Source: Rheinheimera sp. SA_1 (lineage in GTDB: Bacteria > Pseudomonadota > Gammaproteobacteria > Enterobacterales > Alteromonadaceae). Taken from it: 64,000 nucleotides of DNA. A program made the position numbers and the translations under genes. Below, one piece after another: positions 56,792 to 64,000 of the stretch. The notes below the pieces were generated by a model. It saw only the letters and a list, made by a program, of their open reading frames with translations, was not told the DNA's origin and made no database searches. Where the stretch lies: the NCBI RefSeq assembly GCF_001669775.1, contig NZ_LXWK01000011.1, forward strand, positions 124,001 through 188,000. Direction: 5' to 3'. How positions within the stretch are numbered: the first letter of the stretch is position 1; each line of letters starts with the position of its first letter.

Positions 56792-56810
56792 AATTTTACT
56801 TAATAAAATT
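56792..56810. promoter_or_regulatory. Candidate ROK-regulator operator
   Basis: Perfect inverted repeat AATTTTA-CTTAA-TAAAATT just upstream of the -35 box of the ABC operon and inside the divergent gap to the ROK gene. It resembles the AT-rich NagC/Mlc-type operators. The core CTTAATAAAATT recurs near 52169, ahead of the TonB receptor gene. Confidence 0.55.
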
Positions 56811-56951
56811 TAGCTATGAATATCAGCAACTATTGATATGCTGACCGACTGATTTTATGGCGCTACTGCAGATCAAGCGCCGGAAATAACTCAACAAACA
56901 ATTCAACAAAGTACAATGCAGCGATAGCGTGAGCAGGACAAAAAAAAGCGG

Positions 56952-58178
56952 ATGAAAGGTTCGAACTCTAAACAGAATAAATCGGTGAATTTGCGTCTGG
57001 TATTATCGCAGGTGGTGACGCATGGACCGGTGTCGCGCGCTGATATTGCCCGCGCTACCCATTTGACCAAACAAACCATCACCAATCTGATTGATGAATT
57101 GCTGGCGACTCAGTTAGTGATTGAAACCGGTATCAAAAAAGAAAAAGTCGGCAAACCATCAACCATGCTGATGCTGAATACACAACTGTGTTTTAGCCTG
57201 GCGATCCGGGTGTTCCCGCATCAGGTCGAAGTGGCGTTATGTCAGCTGGACGGCACTGTACTTGGCAATATCCGGCAGCCAGCAAATTCTGAGCAAGCCG
57301 AAACAGTACAACAGCTGGCGACGACGCTGTTAGCACAGCACCAAATCAACCGTAATCAGCTGCTGGGCGCTGGCCTGACGTTAGTGCAATTCGGTGATGT
57401 TGCTGTGGAGCAACGCCAACAACAAAATCAGCTGCTGCAACAACAGCTGATTGGTTTACTGCAGCTGCCGGTCGCTATCGAACATACTGCAGCCGCTTGT
57501 GCCGCTTTTCATCTGCTGCACGGCGAAGCGAAATTACTCGACAGTTTTTGTTATATCCATCTGGGGCAGCAGCTTGATGCAGCGCTGGTGTATGACCGCA
57601 AATTATTACTTGGTCACAATGGCCTGACTGGCGCTTTAGGCGAAATTTTTGTAACGCCGGATCTGGATGAAAAAACCACCGAACTCGGCCGGTTAAATGA
57701 TTATGCCTCGGTCGCCTCGTTGACAAATTTCATCCGCAAAAAGCAGCCGCAATTACAAACACAATCGTTACTGACCATCAATGCCGATAGTGCTGGGGAT
57801 AAACTGGATCCCTGGTTTGCCCTGAGCACTGAGCCAATGCGTATCGCCATTCATACCCTGGAAAGTATATTTAATTGTCAGACCATTATTATTGGCGGTG
57901 AAGTCAGTAGCTGGTTTTTAGATAAGCTAATCAGCAGGTTACGCCCTTTTATTCCATCAGTGGCACAGTTTGGCAAACGGGAAGTGCCGCGGCTGATTAA
58001 AACCCCGGATGTCGAGCTGATTGCGCTCAAAGGGTTGGGAACTTTACCGCTGCACGCGGCTATCCGCCTGGATGCCACCAATACCATCGGCTTGCCGCCG
58101 GTGTCAGCGCTGACGCCGCTGCAACAGCTGATTTTCAGTGATCCGGATCAGACAGCAGCGACCATCGAGGAAGATTAA
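56952..58178 (+). CDS. ROK-family transcriptional regulator
   Basis: 408 residues. The N-terminal winged helix (VSRADIARATHLTKQTITNLI, residues about 26-46) is that of NagC/Mlc/XylR proteins, followed by a ROK sugar-kinase-like domain. The usual zinc motif CxCGxxGCxE is absent: the segment reads GALGEIFVTPDLDEKTTELG, so the conserved sugar-binding His and the cysteines are missing. It may sense a different ligand or none. It is divergent from the ABC importer operon, which it most likely represses; no strong ribosome site precedes the ATG. Confidence 0.88.
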   Translation: MKGSNSKQNKSVNLRLVLSQVVTHGPVSRADIARATHLTKQTITNLIDELLATQLVIETGIKKEKVGKPSTMLMLNTQLCFSLAIRVFPHQVEVALCQLDGTVLGNIRQPANSEQAETVQQLATTLLAQHQINRNQLLGAGLTLVQFGDVAVEQRQQQNQLLQQQLIGLLQLPVAIEHTAAACAAFHLLHGEAKLLDSFCYIHLGQQLDAALVYDRKLLLGHNGLTGALGEIFVTPDLDEKTTELGRLNDYASVASLTNFIRKKQPQLQTQSLLTINADSAGDKLDPWFALSTEPMRIAIHTLESIFNCQTIIIGGEVSSWFLDKLISRLRPFIPSVAQFGKREVPRLIKTPDVELIALKGLGTLPLHAAIRLDATNTIGLPPVSALTPLQQLIFSDPDQTAATIEED

Positions 58179-58250
58179 TACCAGAGAGCGGGGAGTTTTT
58201 AGCGCGATCCACGATGGGCTCTTGCAAAGCACAGAATACCGCGTTGATCG

Positions 58251-60371
58251 CTATGCGCGTTTCAGATTGTCATGCAGCATTTGGCGCAGCGCCGATGGCT
58301 GTTTAGCGCGGGTCGCAGAAGTGGCGTAGTAGTTTGAGGTATCGTTTTTAACCCGGTTCAGGATAATACCGCCGATATTTACCCCGGATTGCTCCAGCAG
58401 TTCCATTTTGGCGGCAAAGTCGACCAGCGGTGTTTTCTTCACATCGACCACCAGCTCTAATTTACCGACACATTTGGCCACCACCATCGCATCACTGACC
58501 GACAAAATCGGCGGACATTCGATAATCACCCGATCATACTTTTTCGCCAGTACTTTCAGAATGGCATCAAACCTTGGCATTGATAAAAACAGCAGCGGGT
58601 TCATTGGTCGAATGCCGGATGACAACACATCGGCGTTCAGTTCTTTGCAATAAAACACACATTGCTCAAAGGTATGAGTTTTTGCTAGTAAGTTGGTAAG
58701 CCCTGGCCGGTGCGGATTTTCGCCGAGTGCTTCAGCCAAAGCCGGAAAACGTAAGTCGGCATCAATGACAATCACCCGCTCCAGTTCCGAAAATGATTTT
58801 GCCAGTTGTAAACAAATACTGGACTTGCCTTCATTCGGAGATATTGAGGTTAGCGCTAAAATTTTCTGCGTATTCAGATGCTTATCTAGCAGAATATTGG
58901 TGCGGATTGATCGGATATATTCCTGATACAAAGTATATTGTTTACCGGACTGGCGGATCACCGGCAAAGCTTTGTCGATGCCTTTAACGCGAATCTGCGG
59001 CACCACGCCAATCAGCTTGTAACCAAAGCGGGCGGCAATATGGCGATATTTCGAAGTGACATCGGCGAAAAAATGCAGGCATAACACTAAAAATACCGCG
59101 CCAATAAAACCAATCATCAAAGCTGCAACTGACAACAAGAGTCGTTTGGGGCCGATTGGCGACATCGGCACTGTAGCCGGATCAACAACAATGATGCTGG
59201 AAGTTTTATTGATATCCTTCATCAATTCAGTTTCTTTCATTTTGTCTGACAAAGTGCCCAACAAATGTAGATTGGCCTGAATTTCAGCTTCCAGCTTTTT
59301 ATGATCCTGTCCCACATTGACCAGGCTTTCCAAACTGGCCGTGGCACTGGCGACTTTGCCTTCAACCTGCAGCAACATCCGGCGTAGATCCGCCTGCCGC
59401 ACTGTGTAGTTGTGCGTCAGTTTGTTAACCTCGGATTTTAGCTGTTGTTTACTAACTTCAATTTTTTTCGCCGCAGCAATATACCTTGGATGTTTTGGCA
59501 GATAACTTAACTTGAGCTGGGCAAATTCTGCTTGTTGCATCGACAATTGCTGCTGCAAAGTGGCAATCACCGGCACTGAACTTACTTCCGGAATATTGCT
59601 GAGCTGCTCAAAATCCTGCTGCAACAGACTGGTTTTACCCAGTAAAATAGTCAATTCCTGCAACTGCCGCGTTAACTCGCGCCGCTCCAGAAACAGCTGG
59701 GCAATTTCTTGCTTGACCAGTTCAACATCACTGCTGATATCGATAATATTGTGCAGCTGGCGGAATTGCTGCAATTTGTTTTCCGACAGCGCTAATTTAC
59801 CTTTAACGTCATCAACCCGTTGGGTGATCCAATCACTCGCCTGGTGGCTATGTTGTTGCATCAGATTGCTCTGATAGGCCATAAAGCTATTGGCCACTAG
59901 ATTAACCACTTCCGAAGAAATATAAGGGTTATGGTGAGTAAAGGTGATTTGCAGCAACGTGGTTTTGGGGACTGCCTGTACCGTCAGGCTACCAAGCAGG
60001 GCCTGCGCATCGTCACGCCGCTGGTCATCCGGTAAACCCAGTTGTAAATCTGCAGGCAATTGCGCCACCACATCTTTGGCAAACTGGGTTGAAGTCAGTA
60101 ATTTGATTTGGGTATCAAGTTCGTCTGTACCATTGCCGGCACCAGGTATTAGCGACTGTAATGGATTGGACGCCAACACCCCTTTCACCATCAAGGTAGT
60201 GGAAGCACGATACATTGACGGCAGCTGCGCCACCATTAAGGTTACCACAGTAAAAATGCTGGCGGTGATCAGCAATATCAACCAGCGGCGCGCCGACAAA
60301 ATGGCGAGAATGACGGTCAGTTCAATGACATCATTGCCTTGTTGCAGGGGTTTCTGGCCGCTGTTTCCCAT
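58251..60371 (-). CDS. Exopolysaccharide chain-length regulator/tyrosine kinase, Wzc-like
   Basis: 706 residues. N-terminal Wzz domain with a membrane segment near residue 35 (WLILLITASIFTVVTLMVA), a long coiled-coil periplasmic region (residues about 170-380) and a second membrane segment near 425. The cytoplasmic BY-kinase domain has Walker A PNEGKSSICLQLAKSF, Walker A' VIVIDADLR and Walker B VIIECPP. The tyrosine-rich tail is short, with only NYYATS visible. Such proteins control polymer length and export through cycles of autophosphorylation. It follows the Wza-like gene immediately. Confidence 0.92.
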   Translation of the reverse strand: MGNSGQKPLQQGNDVIELTVILAILSARRWLILLITASIFTVVTLMVAQLPSMYRASTTLMVKGVLASNPLQSLIPGAGNGTDELDTQIKLLTSTQFAKDVVAQLPADLQLGLPDDQRRDDAQALLGSLTVQAVPKTTLLQITFTHHNPYISSEVVNLVANSFMAYQSNLMQQHSHQASDWITQRVDDVKGKLALSENKLQQFRQLHNIIDISSDVELVKQEIAQLFLERRELTRQLQELTILLGKTSLLQQDFEQLSNIPEVSSVPVIATLQQQLSMQQAEFAQLKLSYLPKHPRYIAAAKKIEVSKQQLKSEVNKLTHNYTVRQADLRRMLLQVEGKVASATASLESLVNVGQDHKKLEAEIQANLHLLGTLSDKMKETELMKDINKTSSIIVVDPATVPMSPIGPKRLLLSVAALMIGFIGAVFLVLCLHFFADVTSKYRHIAARFGYKLIGVVPQIRVKGIDKALPVIRQSGKQYTLYQEYIRSIRTNILLDKHLNTQKILALTSISPNEGKSSICLQLAKSFSELERVIVIDADLRFPALAEALGENPHRPGLTNLLAKTHTFEQCVFYCKELNADVLSSGIRPMNPLLFLSMPRFDAILKVLAKKYDRVIIECPPILSVSDAMVVAKCVGKLELVVDVKKTPLVDFAAKMELLEQSGVNIGGIILNRVKNDTSNYYATSATRAKQPSALRQMLHDNLKRA

Positions 60372-60911
60372 TTAGAAGAAACTCTTATCTATTTTAATCA
60401 CATCACCTGGCAGAATGATGGTATCGGATTTCGCGACAAAAGTGGCTTTGTCCGCCCCACGCTGAATATGCCACTGACTGCGCGAAGCTCGGTCCAGCAA
60501 ACCACCGGACAGCGCGATTGCCTGCTCCAGCGTAATGTCTGGCTGATAAGGGTAACTGCCGGGGCTTCGCACTTCGCCGTAAATAAAAAACGGCCGGTAA
60601 CTATCGACGGTAATTGAAACGCTTGGCGCCACCAGATACCCATCCTTAAGCAACTGCTCCAGATGCTCCTTGGCACTTTGTTGGGTAAGCCCGGTCATTT
60701 TAACACTGCCAAGCAGCGGCATATCGATAAAACCTTGCTGACTGATTTCGGCTGTGACCGATAAATCATCTTCCTGATAAACACTGATTTTGATGGTGTC
60801 ACCAGGGCCAAACATATAACTCTGCAGGGTTGCCGGGGTCGCGTCAGCCTGCGCAGCAATACTGCACATCCAACAAAACATAACCCACAACATCGGCAGC
60901 AGTTTTACCAT
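60372..60911 (-). CDS. Polysaccharide export protein, Wza/GumB-like (short form)
   Basis: 179 residues from the ATG at 60911. Signal peptide (LLPMLWVMFCWMCSIAAQA), then the polysaccharide-export domain YMFGPGDTIKISVYQEDDLS and a SLBB-type domain PSVSITVDSYRPFFIYGEV with PGSYPYQPDITLEQAIALSGG. The length is about half that of E. coli Wza and matches the short GumB-type proteins. No classic lipobox is seen. It would form the periplasmic/outer-membrane part of an exopolysaccharide exporter with the Wzc-like protein next to it. Confidence 0.92.
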   Translation of the reverse strand: MVKLLPMLWVMFCWMCSIAAQADATPATLQSYMFGPGDTIKISVYQEDDLSVTAEISQQGFIDMPLLGSVKMTGLTQQSAKEHLEQLLKDGYLVAPSVSITVDSYRPFFIYGEVRSPGSYPYQPDITLEQAIALSGGLLDRASRSQWHIQRGADKATFVAKSDTIILPGDVIKIDKSFF

Positions 60912-62068
60912 AACCAACTCAATTGCCAGAATATTTCATTGCGGTTGCGTTCGGCATTGGCACTATCTTGTTGCCGGAAGTACGCCAGACTCAGCTGACT
61001 TTGCCACTGTTGATTTAATTGCCAGTCCCAACCAAAGGTAAATTCCTGCCGTTTGCGCTGCAATATTTGCGCATCAAGGCGCGAAGAGCGGCGTCCTAGC
61101 GTAAATGTAAACAGATGCGGATCGCTGAACCGATAATTTAATTGTGCCTGATAGGTGGTATCCAGCTGGGTAATGCTATTGGTGGCATAAGACAACACCG
61201 ATTGCCGGTGGCTACTTAGCAGCAGTTGCCAGTAATCCGACAACTGCCATAAATTTTCCACTTGCCAGTATGAGCCGGAATTTTTAACCCCTAAACTATC
61301 GCGCTGGAAATAACCCCCCAGCACCCGCAGTTTTTGTGAGCCAGCCCATTGCTGCATAAAACCGGCACCGATTTGCTGTAAGTCGGTGTCAATTTGCAAT
61401 TGTTGTTCTTTGCGCAGTTCTGCATTGGCTAAAATGGAGGTGTTTTCGCTGATCCGATGGCCATAATCCAGCTGCAGAAAATCTGAATCCAGCTGATTGA
61501 TCAGTCCGTTATCCAGCACAGATCCAGAATTGACATGAGATCGCAGACGATTTTGTTCGGTGCCGAGGCGCAACGCCAGATTTTGCCGATCTGGCTGCCT
61601 ACCCAGCTGCAAAGCCAGGGCAAAACGCTTTTGATCATTGCGGACTGCAGGCTGTATTGCCGGATCAAGAAATTCAGCGCTACCAATACCGGCGATCAAC
61701 TGTTGCCGCTGAAACCGGCTTTCCAAAGTGACATCGGCAGCTTCTGCCAGGAATAATTTTAACTCAGGTGCAAACTGATAATCCTGATCGTTCAAATCAG
61801 ATTGTTCGCGGTAATGACGACTGGTGATTTTTGCCGGCAAGTACAGGCCAAAGCCTTCATACAGGCTAAGCCAATCATATTGCAGACCTAGTTGCAGGTG
61901 CTGCACCGATTCGGTTGCATCCACAGTGTTATAAAAATTGTTAGTTTGATTTACACCAACTGCAGTCCTGAATTCATTTTGTGCTTTGGTCCAATCAGTG
62001 GCAGCTGAAGCGCTGCTTATCCCTAAAAAAAGCGTTGAAAGTGCAAATATATACGGCCTGAACATCAT
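60905..62068 (-). CDS. Outer-membrane beta-barrel protein of an exopolysaccharide locus
   Basis: 387 residues from the ATG at 62068 (AAGAG eight bases upstream; a GTG two codons earlier is in frame). Signal peptide MMFRPYIFALSTLFLGISSA. The mature protein is a series of amphipathic strands with alternating aromatic residues (QLGLQYDWLSLYEGFGLYLP, YFRQQDSANAERNRNEIFW) and ends QLSWLW, a barrel-type C-terminus. By position it is like the EpsL-type proteins found ahead of export genes. It overlaps the Wza-like gene by seven bases, so the three genes are one operon. Confidence 0.8.
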   Translation of the reverse strand: MMFRPYIFALSTLFLGISSASAATDWTKAQNEFRTAVGVNQTNNFYNTVDATESVQHLQLGLQYDWLSLYEGFGLYLPAKITSRHYREQSDLNDQDYQFAPELKLFLAEAADVTLESRFQRQQLIAGIGSAEFLDPAIQPAVRNDQKRFALALQLGRQPDRQNLALRLGTEQNRLRSHVNSGSVLDNGLINQLDSDFLQLDYGHRISENTSILANAELRKEQQLQIDTDLQQIGAGFMQQWAGSQKLRVLGGYFQRDSLGVKNSGSYWQVENLWQLSDYWQLLLSSHRQSVLSYATNSITQLDTTYQAQLNYRFSDPHLFTFTLGRRSSRLDAQILQRKRQEFTFGWDWQLNQQWQSQLSLAYFRQQDSANAERNRNEIFWQLSWLW

Positions 62069-62298
62069 TTTCACTCTTGAAAAATAAAATATCCCTATTT
62101 TGCCTTTTATTTTTCCCTTACGTCCATGGTAAAGGAGAACGCAGGAAAATTAAAGTGTTTAACAACTTTACTACCAATAGTTGGCAGAATTTGTGCGTTA
62201 TTTGGATAAATCCGGGACAAAACACCACTCTACCTTGTTGTTGTTACCAAAGTAGAGAATAATCAAAGCAGGGATTTTCGGTACCAAGGAGTTCGGCG

Positions 62299-63072
62299 AT
62301 GAAGCATTTGTTCCGTTGGCGGCCAACAAGCCCGGCACTGCTACTGTATCTATTGCCGATGCTGGCATTACCGGCGGTTGCTGCTGAAAAACTAAAGTTC
62401 GTCCTGTATTACCCGCAAGTCCCCCCTTATATGTATCAGGAAGCCAACAGTCAAAAAGTAGTGGGGCTGGTACCGGATTTGGTCAGGGACTTTTTTAGCC
62501 AGGAACAAATCGAGGTTGAATTTATTCTCGATAACCGACGTGGTGCCGAGCACCGGCTATATAGCGGCGATGTCGATGCGATGCTGCTGGCACGGGAATG
62601 GGCGGTGGATCCAGAACAACTGCTGTTTTCTGAACCCGTACTTACCCATCGTGATTTTTTATTTGCTTTGCAACCTTTTAATGCCAAAGAACAACCAGAG
62701 CAATGGCTGGCCGGTAAAAAAGTCTGTACCCGGCAGTATTATGTGTACGAAGCACTGGAACCCTATTTTCGAAAATCTGCTACCCAACGCATTGATTCGT
62801 CAAGCGAACTGGCACAACTACGCATGTTGCAAAACGGCCGCTGTGACTTTGCCTATCTCAATGAACATGTGGCGAAATGGATAGCATCACACCACCTGTC
62901 GGATGCCAAACTTTATCAATCACCGCTCGGCTTTGGGATGGTTGGCCTGACTATCGCCTTTCATCCCCGCTGGCAGGCTTATTTGCCCGGCTTAAATCAG
63001 TATCTGCAGAAAGTACGGCACCAAGGCTACATTGACGAAAAACTAGGTTGGTATATAAAAAAACCAGACTGA
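62299..63072 (+). CDS. Periplasmic solute-binding protein, family 3
   Basis: 257 residues with a signal peptide (LLLYLLPMLALPAVAA). AAGGAG lies seven bases before the ATG. The fold pattern is that of the amino-acid-binding SBP_bac_3 group: KFVLYYPQVPPYMYQEAN, VVGLVPDLVRDFF, YSGDVDAMLLAREWA and RCDFAYLNEHVAKWI. No ABC permease or ATPase lies next to it, so it may serve a remote transporter or act as a sensor component. The neighbouring convergent gene is a chemoreceptor, but a functional link is only a possibility. Confidence 0.88.
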   Translation: MKHLFRWRPTSPALLLYLLPMLALPAVAAEKLKFVLYYPQVPPYMYQEANSQKVVGLVPDLVRDFFSQEQIEVEFILDNRRGAEHRLYSGDVDAMLLAREWAVDPEQLLFSEPVLTHRDFLFALQPFNAKEQPEQWLAGKKVCTRQYYVYEALEPYFRKSATQRIDSSSELAQLRMLQNGRCDFAYLNEHVAKWIASHHLSDAKLYQSPLGFGMVGLTIAFHPRWQAYLPGLNQYLQKVRHQGYIDEKLGWYIKKPD

Positions 63073-63093
63073 GTGATGACTCAATCTGGTTTT
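63058..63093. terminator. Bidirectional terminator between convergent genes
   Basis: AAAACCAGA (63060-63068) pairs with TCTGGTTTT (63085-63093), and TGAGT pairs with ACTCA inside it. A-rich and T-rich flanks allow use on both strands. The stop codon of the solute-binding protein gene lies inside the stem. Confidence 0.85.
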
Positions 63094-63126
63094 GGTGTGG
63101 GTGTCACCACAATCTTAACCGCAGTC

Positions 63127-64000
63127 TTAGATTTTAAACTGCGCCACCACCTGTTTCAGTTCACTGGCAGAGCCATCCAACTGCTTCGCTTCCTGCGTTA
63201 ATTCCAGTGCATGGCTGGCAGTGTTATCAATCAAAGCCGTAATTGAATGTAAACTTTGATTAATATCTTCAGCAACGATGGTTTGCTGTTCAGTTGCCAC
63301 TGCAATTTGCGTGCTTTGTTCCTGTACCACCACAATGGCTTTACTGATCGCCGCCAAAGCGAGTTGCATCGACTGTGCCCGACCGGCGCTGATCTCGGTC
63401 TGGCTGCGACCGCGCTCCATCACTTCTTCAGCCTGCTTGGCAATTTGTTGTAACTTTTCAACCATCCGCCGGATATCATCGGTGCTTTCGCGGGTACGCC
63501 CGGCCAACGACCGTACTTCGTCGGCAACCACCGCAAAACCACGTCCCTGCTCTCCCGCGCGCGCCGCTTCAATTGCCGCATTCAGTGCTAATAAGTTGGT
63601 TTGCTCGGCAATACCTTTAATCACATCGACCACAGTGCCAATACTTTCCGACTCTTTAGCAAGCCCCATTACCACTTGCACCGCTTCGACCATCCGGCTA
63701 TCAAGCTGGTTCATATCGAGCACAGCAAGCTCAGACAGTTTAAAGCCATCCTGACCCTGTTGCTGGGCGTGCGCCGCAGCATCGCTGGTCGATTGCGCGT
63801 TATGACTGATTTCCTGCACAGTTGCTGCCATTTCGGTCACAGCCGCCGATACGGCATCAATTTGCAGTTTACCGTGCTGAATTTCCTGATTGGTTAAACC
63901 AACCACTTGATTCAGATGTTGACTGGAACTTTGCACTTGATGCGCCTGCTCGCGGGTTAACTGCAACGAATGGCGTAATTTCCCGACGAAGGTATTAAAG
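63127..64000 (-). CDS. Methyl-accepting chemotaxis protein (partial, N-terminus off the right edge)
   Basis: The visible 290 residues are the cytoplasmic signalling part; the frame is open to base 64000, so the sensory domain lies outside the window. The highly conserved hairpin tip reads [20 protein letters not shown], flanked by long heptad-pattern helices with methylation-type Gln/Glu residues (for example [20 protein letters not shown]). It binds CheA/CheW at the tip to control flagellar rotation. An in-frame ATG at 63966 is internal and not the true start. Confidence 0.95.
   Translation of the reverse strand, partial: FNTFVGKLRHSLQLTREQAHQVQSSSQHLNQVVGLTNQEIQHGKLQIDAVSAAVTEMAATVQEISHNAQSTSDAAAHAQQQGQDGFKLSELAVLDMNQLDSRMVEAVQVVMGLAKESESIGTVVDVIKGIAEQTNLLALNAAIEAARAGEQGRGFAVVADEVRSLAGRTRESTDDIRRMVEKLQQIAKQAEEVMERGRSQTEISAGRAQSMQLALAAISKAIVVVQEQSTQIAVATEQQTIVAEDINQSLHSITALIDNTASHALELTQEAKQLDGSASELKQVVAQFKI

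Overview
The window reads as chromosome of a gammaproteobacterium of the Alteromonadales/Chromatiaceae type (Rheinheimera- or Alishewanella-like is my best guess). This rests on the gene orders rlmE-ftsH-folP-glmM-tpiA, carA-carB-greA and dnaK-dnaJ, on a stand-alone luxS, on FtsH, YqhD and LuxS sequences close to enterobacterial ones, and on several large TonB-dependent receptors. The organism call is inference; no rRNA or other marker gene is present. No tRNA, CRISPR array, insertion sequence or phage gene was seen.

Layout. 1-6.6 kb: housekeeping genes tpiA (cut by the left edge), glmM, folP, ftsH and rlmE on the minus strand, divergent yhbY, and a small unassigned protein. 6.8-10.1 kb: a TonB-dependent receptor divergent from a membrane-anchored LytTR regulator. 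10.1-10.9 kb: a gene-poor stretch with the decayed remains of a small gene. 10.9-23.0 kb: a six-gene plus-strand operon with a type I iterative-looking polyketide synthase (KS-AT-DH-degenerate ER-KR-ACP), a stand-alone thioesterase, a GH3-family acyl-adenylate/amide synthetase, an exported alpha/beta hydrolase, an enolase-superfamily enzyme with the racemase-type Lys/Lys active site, and a membrane protein. It ends in a cluster of terminator hairpins embedded in direct repeats. This operon is the most novel-looking part of the window.

23.2-34.4 kb: greA, carB, carA and dapB, then a NahK-like sugar kinase and a sugar nucleotidyltransferase, a YqhD-type alcohol dehydrogenase and an NhaC-type antiporter behind a near-consensus promoter. 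34.8-40.3 kb: a MipA/OmpV porin-like protein facing an operon of TonB receptor, OmpR-type response regulator and histidine kinase; this operon carries short tandem repeats at three places. 40.5-41.6 kb: a lone small secreted-protein gene bracketed by two inverted copies of a palindromic element. 41.8-46.7 kb: an M48 lipoprotein protease, dnaJ and dnaK (with a clear sigma-32 promoter), and luxS.

46.8-58.2 kb: a probable amino-sugar/glycan locus. It holds a large secreted protein with a C-terminal chitin-binding-type domain, a TonB receptor, a NagZ-type GH3 hydrolase, a CUT2-like ABC importer, and a divergent ROK regulator that lacks the usual zinc motif. 58.2-62.1 kb: an exopolysaccharide export trio (outer-membrane barrel, Wza-like, Wzc-like tyrosine kinase). 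62.3-64.0 kb: a solute-binding protein and the C-terminal part of a methyl-accepting chemotaxis protein (cut by the right edge).

How the genes may work together (inference): in the PKS operon the synthase would build an unsaturated acyl chain, the thioesterase would assist release, the GH3 enzyme would activate the acid and join it to an amine or amino acid, and the enolase-superfamily enzyme could epimerise the N-acyl amino acid or a related product. In the glycan locus the TonB receptor would bring oligosaccharides into the periplasm, the ABC system would import them, the cytoplasmic GH3 hydrolase would cut them, and the ROK protein would control the set.
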